Positions 8,472-16,893 of a stretch of DNA of 37,898 nt are shown here, piece after piece. Positions within the stretch are counted from its first letter, which is position 1; the number at the start of each line of letters is the position of its first letter. Source of the DNA: Rhodospirillales bacterium. Its GTDB lineage: Bacteria; Pseudomonadota; Alphaproteobacteria; Rhodospirillales; Casp-alpha2. The notes below the pieces were generated by a model that saw only the letters and a program-made list of their open reading frames with translations, was not told the origin of the DNA and ran no database searches. The stretch lies in NCBI GenBank assembly GCA_013203595.1, contig JABMNT010000168.1:1-37898 (forward strand), read 5' to 3'. The translations under genes and the position numbers were made by a program.

Positions 8472-8840
8472 TTGATAAAAGGTTACCCAGGTATTGGATT
8501 GGTTGTTCTGCTGCTCGTTTCCGGTTTTGCCAGCCCTGGCGTATCGGCACAGGAAGCCACCAAATTTGTCCCGGTCGAATTTACCCCGGAATATCTGGCC
8601 AATCCGGAAAACGTTGCCTTGGGCAAGGAAATCTGGTTTGAGCAATGTACCCATTGTCACGGCTACAAGGCTTATCCCGGCAAAGCGCCCAAACTGAAAC
8701 CCGCTCGCTATAAACCTGACTTCGTCTACAAACGGGTCACCAAGGGGTTCAGGAAAATGCCAGCCTGGGACGAAGTCTATGATGAGGCCGAGCGGATGGC
8801 GATTGTATCCTATGTCATGAACAAGGACTTCACCCCGTGA
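8472..8840 (+). CDS. Class I monohaem cytochrome c, periplasmic
   Basis: A 122-aa exported electron carrier. The TTG start at 8472 follows AAAGGAG (8458-8464) at the proper distance and yields a classic signal peptide (hydrophobic core VVLLLVSGFA, cleavage near VSA/QE, residue 26). One covalent haem site is present, with C59 and C62 linking and H63 as axial ligand in QCTHCHG. M96 in KMPAW is the likely sixth ligand. It probably accepts electrons from the PQQ-dependent dehydrogenase just upstream and passes them to a terminal oxidase. It has its own AT-rich upstream region after the terminator, so it may be transcribed separately. Confidence 0.86.
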   Translation: MIKGYPGIGLVVLLLVSGFASPGVSAQEATKFVPVEFTPEYLANPENVALGKEIWFEQCTHCHGYKAYPGKAPKLKPARYKPDFVYKRVTKGFRKMPAWDEVYDEAERMAIVSYVMNKDFTP

Positions 8841-8864
8841 CCGGCGCTGAATACCTGCTGGCGC

Positions 8865-9233
8865 TCAGGCTGGGTCGGCCAATTTCCGGCGCGCTGACCA
8901 GATGGTGAAGGCGGCAACAAGCATGACCAGACTCGCAATCATCATCCCCATGCCTTCACGGGCGGTTTCGGTTTCCCACCAGACATCCTTATGCCAGAAG
9001 CCCGGCGTGGAGGGCCAGTAATAACCCATCAGCACGAGGGTGCCGAGAACTGAAACAGCCAGGGCGGAAAAGGCGCGGTTGCCAAGGACATGGTTCAGAC
9101 GGAAGCCCGCCAGCGCGGCCCAGAGGGCCGGAACCAGATAAATAAAGGCCCACATGAGGCCATCAGGATCGTTATACTGAACACCTATAAACAGGACCAT
9201 CATGACGCAAAACAAAATATTTACATATTTCAT
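8865..9233 (-). CDS. TMEM220-type four-helix membrane protein
   Basis: A 122-aa integral membrane protein with about four hydrophobic helices and short loops. The pattern VQYNDPDGLMWAFIYLVPALWA near the N terminus (motif core QYNDPDGLMW) and GYYWPSTPGFWHKDVWW, then REGMGMMIASLVMLV, is that of the transmembrane family 220 proteins, whose function is unknown. The ATG at 9233 follows CGGGAG on the minus strand; a longer in-frame reading overlaps the eboD region and lacks a ribosome site. It ends convergently with the cytochrome c gene and is divergent from eboD, so its promoter shares the short 9234-9366 gap with eboD. Confidence 0.78.
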   Translation of the reverse strand: MKYVNILFCVMMVLFIGVQYNDPDGLMWAFIYLVPALWAALAGFRLNHVLGNRAFSALAVSVLGTLVLMGYYWPSTPGFWHKDVWWETETAREGMGMMIASLVMLVAAFTIWSARRKLADPA

Positions 9234-9366
9234 TGATCTAACTCCCGGAAACTGTTGATCACTGGCAACGGACAGGTCACCCTTAGTTAGGGCGAAGGGC
9301 GGATATAAATCAAGGACCATCTTGAGGATTTTCTGGATGGTCATCATAAACAGGTTGGAGTCCATC

Positions 9367-10563
9367 ATGGCGACGCAGGATGTGAAAACAAATACCCAGA
9401 CGACCACACATTGGCAGCGCTTTGCCGTGCCTTTTGAGTTTCCGGTCTGTTTTACGGAAAATCTTTTTGCGCTGGATAATACGACCCTGGTCGACACCCT
9501 GTCGCGCATCGAGCCGGATAAAAGACATCGCGCCCTTATCTTTCTCGATGACGGCCTGGCCCAGGCAAGCCCCACCCTGATCGAAGATATTGTCGCCTAC
9601 GCGACCCATCATGCGGACCGCATTGATCTGGTCACACGGCCGGTGCTGGTGCCGGGTGGCGAAAAGATCAAGTCGGATATTCATTTTGTCGAACAGATGC
9701 AGCAAACTCTCTATGACCACCGTATTGACCGTCATTCCTACGCCATTGCCATCGGTGGCGGCGCGGTTCTCGATGCGGTCGGCCTGGTCGCCGCGACAAC
9801 CCACCGGGGGGTCCGTCATATCCGCATTCCGACGACGGTGCTGTCGCAAAACGATTCCGGTGTCGGTGTCAAAAACGGCGTCAATCTGTATGGCGCCAAA
9901 AACTACATAGGAACCTTTGCGCCGCCTTTCGCGGTACTCAACGATATCAGCTTTGTCATGGGGCTGGGTGAGCGCGACAAGATTGCCGGCATGGCGGAAG
10001 CGGTCAAGGTTGCCCTGATTCGCAACGGCGCGTTTTTTCAGTGGCTGGAGAAAAATGCAGATCAGCTGGCGACTTTCGGCAAGGAGGCCCTGGCCACCCT
10101 GATCCGGCGCTGCGCCGAATTGCACATGCACCAGATCGGGCATGGCGGTGATCCCTTCGAAATGGGCAGTGCCCGTCCGCTGGATTACGGCCACTGGTCG
10201 GCCCACAAACTGGAGGGACTGACCCGCTATCATGTACGCCATGGCGAAGCGGTTGCCATCGGCATTGCCCTGGATGCGCGTTATTCGGTGCTCAGCGGCC
10301 TGCTCGATGCTGGACAGGAAACCCGGATCTGTTTTTTGCTTGAGCATCTGGGATTCAAGTTGTGGCACCCGGCACTGGAAAAAACAACGGCCGAGGGCGA
10401 GCTGGAAGTGATCGTCGGTCTGCAGGAGTTCCGCGAACACCTGGGCGGCGAACTGACCATCACCTTATTGTCAGATATCGGTGTTGGTGTGGAAGTCCAT
10501 GAAATGGATAGCAACCTGGTCATGCAATCGATCCAGTGGTTAAAAGCCAGGCAGGCTCCCTGA
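9367..10563 (+). CDS. eboD: EboD, 3-dehydroquinate synthase-like sugar phosphate cyclase
   Basis: A 398-aa member of the dehydroquinate synthase fold, NAD- and metal-dependent. Seen are the NAD-binding GGGAVLDAVG (130-139), the substrate loop PTTVLSQNDSGVGVKNGVN (155-173), and metal-ligand positions E211 (MAEAVKVAL), H276 (YGHWSAHKLE) and H292 (RHGEAVAIG). Classical AroB has VDSSVGGKTG where this has NDSGVGVKNG, and YGHWSAH replaces its GHTxGH. It is therefore a paralogue with a different, unknown substrate and not the shikimate enzyme. ATG 9367 follows TTGGAG; 15 more residues could be added from a poorer upstream start. It is the first gene of the tightly packed eboD-eboE-eboC unit, overlapping eboE by one base (TGATG). 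Confidence 0.88.
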   Translation: MATQDVKTNTQTTTHWQRFAVPFEFPVCFTENLFALDNTTLVDTLSRIEPDKRHRALIFLDDGLAQASPTLIEDIVAYATHHADRIDLVTRPVLVPGGEKIKSDIHFVEQMQQTLYDHRIDRHSYAIAIGGGAVLDAVGLVAATTHRGVRHIRIPTTVLSQNDSGVGVKNGVNLYGAKNYIGTFAPPFAVLNDISFVMGLGERDKIAGMAEAVKVALIRNGAFFQWLEKNADQLATFGKEALATLIRRCAELHMHQIGHGGDPFEMGSARPLDYGHWSAHKLEGLTRYHVRHGEAVAIGIALDARYSVLSGLLDAGQETRICFLLEHLGFKLWHPALEKTTAEGELEVIVGLQEFREHLGGELTITLLSDIGVGVEVHEMDSNLVMQSIQWLKARQAP

Positions 10564-11765
10564 TGCAACTGGGTGCGGATCAGTCTCTCGGTCACCTGAC
10601 TTATTGTACGAATATTCATGCCGCCGAAGCCTGGCCCGATGTAATTGCCGGGCTGCGCCGCCATTTGCCGGAAATCAAAGCCGATATTTCGCCACACAGG
10701 CCGCTCGGTGTGGGCCTGCGTCTGGCGGCGAAAGCGGCGGAAGCGCTGACCGATCCGGCGACATTTGCTGAGCTGCAGGAGTTCCTCAGCCAGGGTGATT
10801 ATTACGTATTTACCCTCAACGGCTTTCCTTACGGAAATTTTCACGGGCAACCGGTAAAGGAAGGCGCCTACAAGCCGGACTGGGCGGACCCGTTGCGCCT
10901 GAGCTACACCAACAGCCTGTCCGATCATCTGGCAAAATTACTGCCCGACGGCATGGAAGGATCGATCAGCACCGTGCCCGGCACCTTCAAACCGTGGCTT
11001 GTTGGTAAGGAAACCCTGGTTGATACCATTGCCGACAACATGATCCGTCATGTCAGCCATCTGGTGAAGGTGCAGGAGTCCAGCGGAAAGCTGATAAATC
11101 TGGCGCTCGAACCGGAACCGTTCTGCATGATCGAAACCATCGACGAGACCATCGGTTTCTTCGACCGATACCTGTACAGTGACAGCGCCGCCAAGCGACT
11201 GGCAACGCTGGCCGGGCTGAGCCCGGATGCGGCCGCGCAGGCCCTGCGCCGCCATCTGGGTGTCTGCTACGACGTCTGCCATGCGGCCGTGGAATTTGAA
11301 GACCCGCGGGCAAGTCTGGCCGCACTGAAAACCGCAGGCATCAAGATATCGAAACTGCAGCTCAGTTCAGCCATGCGGATCCCCCGCGTTGACGGCGATA
11401 CAGCCCGCCTGCTGGGTCAGATGAATGAGCCGGTTTACATGCACCAGGTGGTCGAGAACAGGGACGGAAAGTTAATTCGCTATGCCGATATCCCGGACGC
11501 CCTGCAACAGATCGACGCGGCCCGGGGTTCCGAATGGCGAACCCATTTCCATGTGCCGATTTTTCTGGAAGAAATGCAGTCGGTGGCCACCACCCAGCAG
11601 TTTCTCAAGGACATTCTGGCGATCCATAAAGAACAGCCGGTGACCGAACAGCTCGAGGTGGAAACCTATACCTGGGATGTATTGCCGGAAAGTTACCGCA
11701 ATGTGGGTGTCAGCGCCGCCATTGCCCGCGAACTGGCCTGGGTGCGGGACCAGTTACTGGCATGA
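10563..11765 (+). CDS. eboE: EboE, metabolite traffic TIM-barrel protein (xylose isomerase-like)
   Basis: A 400-aa protein of the sugar phosphate isomerase/epimerase superfamily. Opening residues LGHLTYCTNIHAAEAW, then LNGFPYGNFHG and YKPDWADPLRLSYT, are those of the EboE family. Candidate metal ligands are E183/E185 in LALEPEP, D237 and H240 in CYDVCHAAV, and H in RTHFHVPIF, so a catalytic divalent-metal site seems retained. Cyanobacterial work links EboE to precursor traffic, but its reaction is not established. ATG 10563 shares a base with the eboD stop, and the gene end overlaps the eboC start by 4 nt (ATGA, 11762-11765). Translational coupling of all three is therefore expected. Confidence 0.88.
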   Translation: MQLGADQSLGHLTYCTNIHAAEAWPDVIAGLRRHLPEIKADISPHRPLGVGLRLAAKAAEALTDPATFAELQEFLSQGDYYVFTLNGFPYGNFHGQPVKEGAYKPDWADPLRLSYTNSLSDHLAKLLPDGMEGSISTVPGTFKPWLVGKETLVDTIADNMIRHVSHLVKVQESSGKLINLALEPEPFCMIETIDETIGFFDRYLYSDSAAKRLATLAGLSPDAAAQALRRHLGVCYDVCHAAVEFEDPRASLAALKTAGIKISKLQLSSAMRIPRVDGDTARLLGQMNEPVYMHQVVENRDGKLIRYADIPDALQQIDAARGSEWRTHFHVPIFLEEMQSVATTQQFLKDILAIHKEQPVTEQLEVETYTWDVLPESYRNVGVSAAIARELAWVRDQLLA

Positions 11766-12634
11766 CATTTAACGTCGCCTTGCGGCTCGGCCGTGTATCC
11801 AACCTGCCAACGGTATGGACCAATATGCTGGCCGCCGTTGTCCTTGCCGGAGGGATTGTCACTGATCTTCGTCTGGTTCCGGTGGCGCTTGCGCTATCGC
11901 TGTTTTATATCGGCGGCATGTTTTTGAACGATGCCTTTGATGCCGAGATTGATGCTCGGGAACGCCCTGAACGCCCGATCCCAAGTGGTCAGGTCAGCAA
12001 AACGGCGGTTTTCACCTGGGGTTTCGCGATGCTGGCGGCCGGCATTGGCCTGCTGCTGGTTGCCGGTATGGTCCTGGCTGGCGGTACCGGCATCTGGCCC
12101 GCCCTCGGTGGCCTTGGTCTGGCGCTGGCGATCATCGCCTATAACCGCCATCACAAGGGCAACCCGTCGAGTCCGCTGATTATGGGGTTGTGCCGGGTCT
12201 TTGTATATCTGACCGCCGGTCTGTGTTTTGTCGTTACCCTGCCGCCCGCCCTGTTTATCGGCGCCGGCCTGTTGCTGGCCTATCTGATCGGCCTGACCTA
12301 CGTGGCCAAGCAGGAAAACCTGGGTCGCGTGGAAAATATGTGGCCGTTGCTGTTTTTAGGGGCACCGATAGTCTTCGGTGCCCTGCAGGCGATCGAACAG
12401 CCCGCGGTCTGGCCGTTCTGGGCTGTGTTTACCGTCTGGATCCTGGTCGCCCTGTATTTTGTCAAACGCCGGGGCCCTGGCGATATCCCGCGCGCCGTAG
12501 TCAGCCTGATCGCCGGTATCTGTCTTTTGGATGCGGTGCTGATCGCCAATGCCGGCGAGCCTATGCTGGCCGGGCTGGCGGTGGTTGGTTTTGTTCTGAC
12601 ATTGTTTTTTCAGAAATTCATCGCCGGCACTTAA
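11762..12634 (+). CDS. eboC: EboC, UbiA-like prenyltransferase family membrane protein
   Basis: A 290-aa protein with about eight or nine membrane helices. The first aspartate-rich motif of UbiA prenyltransferases is intact: NDAFDAEIDARERPERPIPSG with N56, D57, D60 and D64. The normal second motif is replaced by YNRHHKGNPSSPLIMGLCR, which has no DxxxD, as expected for the EboC branch. UbiA enzymes attach a prenyl chain to an aromatic or polar acceptor at the membrane. EboC may do this on the ebo metabolite or handle a lipid carrier, but its acceptor is unknown. It overlaps eboE by 4 nt and converges on eboF with a 65-bp gap. Confidence 0.87.
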   Translation: MTFNVALRLGRVSNLPTVWTNMLAAVVLAGGIVTDLRLVPVALALSLFYIGGMFLNDAFDAEIDARERPERPIPSGQVSKTAVFTWGFAMLAAGIGLLLVAGMVLAGGTGIWPALGGLGLALAIIAYNRHHKGNPSSPLIMGLCRVFVYLTAGLCFVVTLPPALFIGAGLLLAYLIGLTYVAKQENLGRVENMWPLLFLGAPIVFGALQAIEQPAVWPFWAVFTVWILVALYFVKRRGPGDIPRAVVSLIAGICLLDAVLIANAGEPMLAGLAVVGFVLTLFFQKFIAGT

Positions 12635-12639
12635 CAGCT

Positions 12640-12667
12640 TTTCCAGCGGTTTTTAAATTGCCGGAAA
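12640..12667. terminator. Possible bidirectional hairpin between eboC and eboF
   Basis: TTTCCAGC (12640-12647) and GCCGGAAA (12660-12667) can form an 8-bp stem around a 12-nt AT-rich loop. One G-U wobble occurs in the minus-strand RNA, and one mismatch in the plus-strand RNA. It lies in the 65-bp gap between two converging genes. There is no T-run after it, so it is weak as a terminator. Confidence 0.3.
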
Positions 12668-12699
12668 GGCGTTCACCCTATGGCCGTAAAGCCAGATGC

Positions 12700-14091
<1,392 letters not shown>

Positions 14092-14168
14092 GGCTTTTAT
14101 TTGTAGAGATTCTGCGCCGCTTGGCAAGGAATGATCGGTGGAACGGATAGATATTGCAGCTAATGCCG

Positions 14169-15173
14169 TCAGATGACCTGGGCCGGATAGCGGATGTGAT
14201 GGACGCCTTCGTCGAGCTTTGCCACCTCATGGTGCCAGATAACGCCCGGCCAGCGGTATTCGATTTCGCCACGTGCCGGCCAGTAGACCGACGTGTAAAT
14301 GGTGCCGAAGCCGCGGTCAAAGGCGGTCGAATACAGCGGCGGTTTTTCAAAGGCCCGGATGAACCGATCTGCAGGCTCGTCGTGCAGGGCCAGTCTTTGC
14401 AGCAGAAAGCGTTCGCGTTCGACCGTCGCTGTCGCCCGGGCATGGCGGTGCCATTCCACATGGGTCTGATGATTGGTCGCCACCCGGGCGTCGGTGATGA
14501 TGGTTTTCCGGTCGGGCGACAGATAGGCGGTGAAGTACTTTCCGGCCTTATCGATAACGGTCACGTTATAGGCCATATGACAGGGAACCCGTTTGAGGAC
14601 CCGTGCCGCTTCCCTGGCCGAGCCACAGACCTCAAGGATGTAGCGGATAATCAGCGGCACACCAAAGCCGTGTCCGGCAATGGTCCTGCCGCCGAAGGTG
14701 AGAGACACCGCGAGGCCGGAATCGTTCATGCCGTCAACCAGCCCGAACAGGCCGTCGGTCATGCCGGTGACCCATCGTTTGTTCCAGCGGGTTGACAGAA
14801 TGACGCCGTCGCAAAGCGCCGGCGAATAATCATAGTTGCGCACCAGCAGCGGCTCGTCGCCGGACCAGATGGCCTGTGAACAGCCGGACATATAGGCCGG
14901 CGGACAATAGAAACTGAGAAACCGGGCGGCGGTATCGCCGCCACCGGCCAGCTCGACAAGCTTTTCATAGGTCGGAACCAGTTCCGGCATATATTTTTTC
15001 AGTGCCCGGTAACCGGCCAGATAGGTTTGTCGTGCCTCGATTCCTTCGGAAAGAAACCAGCGCTTATAGGCGGGCCAATGGCGGTCAAACAGTGACCGCC
15101 ATTGTTCGCCTGCTTTTTCTTCCGTTATCGCTTCAAACGATAGCGATGCGCCTGCCGGGTCCGGGTTCAACAA
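14169..15173 (-). CDS. C45-family autoproteolytic Ntn hydrolase/acyltransferase
   Basis: A 334-aa protein of the acyl-CoA:6-aminopenicillanic acid acyltransferase (peptidase C45) family. The precursor is expected to cleave itself before C98 in MSGCSQAIWSGDE, exposing Cys as the N-terminal nucleophile, with LVRNYDYSP following as in other members. Such enzymes hydrolyse or form amide bonds between a small amine and an acyl group. No signal peptide is seen, so it is cytoplasmic. The start is TTG (15173, or the next codon at 15170). Its ribosome site GAGGGA overlaps the stop of the ATP-grasp gene just upstream, and an in-frame stop at 15174-15176 prevents any longer start. This tight coupling to the ligase gene suggests consecutive steps on one amine conjugate. 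Substrate not known. Confidence 0.84.
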   Translation of the reverse strand: MLNPDPAGASLSFEAITEEKAGEQWRSLFDRHWPAYKRWFLSEGIEARQTYLAGYRALKKYMPELVPTYEKLVELAGGGDTAARFLSFYCPPAYMSGCSQAIWSGDEPLLVRNYDYSPALCDGVILSTRWNKRWVTGMTDGLFGLVDGMNDSGLAVSLTFGGRTIAGHGFGVPLIIRYILEVCGSAREAARVLKRVPCHMAYNVTVIDKAGKYFTAYLSPDRKTIITDARVATNHQTHVEWHRHARATATVERERFLLQRLALHDEPADRFIRAFEKPPLYSTAFDRGFGTIYTSVYWPARGEIEYRWPGVIWHHEVAKLDEGVHHIRYPAQVI

Positions 15174-15180
15174 TCATCCC

Positions 15181-16818
15181 TCACAGGATCTTGAACCCTG
15201 GCGACTCCGGTCCGACCGGCAAGGCGCTCGGCAATGCCTTTGCCTTGTACTGGCCTTTGATGCCGTTGATCCATGCCTTGGCCCGTTTGTTGAGACGGAA
15301 TTTCTTGTCCATGGCGTGGCCGCGGGTAATCAGGATACCGAGATCGGCCCCTTCATAGCGAAAGTCACCGGGTCCCTGGATACGCAGGAAAAAGGCCTCG
15401 TTTTCGCTGTCAACGGCGCGCCGGTGATAATCGAACCGGTCGTTTTCGATCTGTCCGTCGGGAAGCAGACGCCAAATGCCCGATTCCGGGGCCTGGGTGA
15501 TGATATCCACATTGTCGTCGGTGTGCTTGATCACCATCTGGCACCACTGGTCGATATTGTCCGGGTCGGCCCAGCGGCTGTTCAGTTCTTCCACATCCAG
15601 ATCGAAATCAACGCCTGAGAACTCGAGCAGATGGAACAGGAACAGCGGTGCGTCGGCATGGGCAAAGGCCGCATGGTTGGTCATCGAGCTGGCCCCGGTG
15701 ACCCGAGGGTTGCATTCGCCCAGATAGATTTCACCGGACTTCTGGTCGATCAGGAAATCCAGCTCGAAGTAACCCCGGTAGCCTTCCTTGACCAGCTGGT
15801 TGCCGAAATCGAAGGTATACTTGCGCGCCGCATCGCGGATTTTCTGATCAAAGGCACCGGCAAATATTTCATTGCCGCACCAGCCGCCCCGATAGGGGGT
15901 CAGATCGGAAAACCCGACCAGTTCGGTCATCAGCGGACCGACGATGGTTCCCTTCTTGGTGGCGCAGGCCTCAATCGCCGAGCCCCGGCAATTGATCCGT
16001 TTCATGACCTTGATTTCACCCTGGCCGACGATTTCATCGGCGTGGCGTTTGAAATCCCGCTCGTTCTTGATGAAAAACGTGGTGTGACCACTGTCGCCGA
16101 AGGCGGACTGCAGAACCAGGTCGTTGCCAATGGGTTTCGAGAGCTGCTGAAGATGGGCATAATCCTTGATCTCGGACAGCACGTTGGGAACGCTGGGGAC
16201 GCCGGCCTTGTTGCCGATCCGCACGGTTTCGATTTTATGATCGATATGCTCGCGCAGTTTGGCCTTCGGGAACCAGACTTCGATGCCCAGTTCCTTGCAT
16301 ATTTTCTCGATCCGTTCGTCGAACATCAGAAACACAGCCTTCGGCCGCTTGCCCTTCGATTTCATGAAATCGATAACTTCCTTATGCTCGAGCAGATAAG
16401 CGACGATATCTTCAATCGATTCAAACTCGGGGTGGGCCTGTTCCGAGGGAACAAAGGTGTTGGGATGGCGGCCATCATAGCAGTCGATGTAGTTGATGTA
16501 GTGGAAGTTGCGGCACCATTCATCAATACCCAGAAGATTGAAGTTGGTCGCACTTATGAAAAAGATCGGATCTTCGTTGCGGTGAAAATAGCGCCGCACT
16601 TCGGAGATGTTTTTCAAGTGGACTTTCGGCGCCCGTTTGGCCGGGCGCTTCTTCGCAGCTGCCTTTTTCGCCGGAGCCGGTTTTTTTGCCGCCACTTTTT
16701 TCGCCGCCACTTTTTTCAAAGCGGCCGGTTTTTTCGCAGTTGCTTTTTTCGCAGCTGTCTTTTTCGCCGGGGTCTTCTTTTTCGCCGGTGCGTTGTCTTT
16801 TGCTGGTTGGGTATTCAT
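15181..16818 (-). CDS. ATP-grasp ligase with histone-H1-like N-terminal tail
   Basis: A 545-aa protein. Residues 1-65 are a disordered, strongly basic Lys/Ala/Pro tail built from AAKK and PAKK units, as in histone H1-like bacterial proteins. From about 66 a globular ATP-grasp enzyme follows: a pre-ATP domain (EDPIFFISATNFN, KAVFLMFDERIEKI), a nucleotide loop (LQSAFGDSGHTTFFI), and the Mg-ATP site ELDFLIDQKSGEIYLGECNPR with its E, N and R. ATP-grasp enzymes join a carboxylate to an amine or thiol through an acyl phosphate. Databases may call relatives biotin carboxylase, but no biotin carrier or carboxyltransferase gene is nearby. The ATG at 16818 follows AAGGGAGA; a GTG 27 nt upstream has no ribosome site. 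It lies 75 nt behind the decarboxylase and 7 nt ahead of the C45 gene. Confidence 0.83.
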   Translation of the reverse strand: MNTQPAKDNAPAKKKTPAKKTAAKKATAKKPAALKKVAAKKVAAKKPAPAKKAAAKKRPAKRAPKVHLKNISEVRRYFHRNEDPIFFISATNFNLLGIDEWCRNFHYINYIDCYDGRHPNTFVPSEQAHPEFESIEDIVAYLLEHKEVIDFMKSKGKRPKAVFLMFDERIEKICKELGIEVWFPKAKLREHIDHKIETVRIGNKAGVPSVPNVLSEIKDYAHLQQLSKPIGNDLVLQSAFGDSGHTTFFIKNERDFKRHADEIVGQGEIKVMKRINCRGSAIEACATKKGTIVGPLMTELVGFSDLTPYRGGWCGNEIFAGAFDQKIRDAARKYTFDFGNQLVKEGYRGYFELDFLIDQKSGEIYLGECNPRVTGASSMTNHAAFAHADAPLFLFHLLEFSGVDFDLDVEELNSRWADPDNIDQWCQMVIKHTDDNVDIITQAPESGIWRLLPDGQIENDRFDYHRRAVDSENEAFFLRIQGPGDFRYEGADLGILITRGHAMDKKFRLNKRAKAWINGIKGQYKAKALPSALPVGPESPGFKIL

Positions 16819-16893
16819 GCGTCTCCCTTTCAGATTTTTCGCCACGGGTTTCCAGGGCGATAGATTGGTGGATTGCGTTTTATTCCCGCATTT

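Noticed and set aside
9234-9575. Longer N terminus for the TMEM220-type protein
   Set aside because: It would overlap the start of eboD and its control region, while ATG 9233 has a good ribosome site and matches the family length.
9310-10440. 376-codon open frame opposite eboD
   Set aside because: It lies opposite a gene with complete dehydroquinate synthase-type motifs; composition is Gln/Arg/His-heavy as expected for a shadow frame.
9367-10563. Naming the cyclase aroB
   Set aside because: The substrate loop differs from true dehydroquinate synthases, and the position among ebo genes fits eboD.
15181-16818. Biotin carboxylase function for the ATP-grasp protein
   Set aside because: The fold is shared, but no biotin carrier, carboxyltransferase or typical biotin carboxylase motif order is present.
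15631-16863. 410-codon open frame opposite the ATP-grasp gene
   Set aside because: It is antisense to a gene with clear ATP-grasp motifs. Its product has no family features, and its end simply mirrors the Lys/Ala codons as Phe/Arg-rich sequence.
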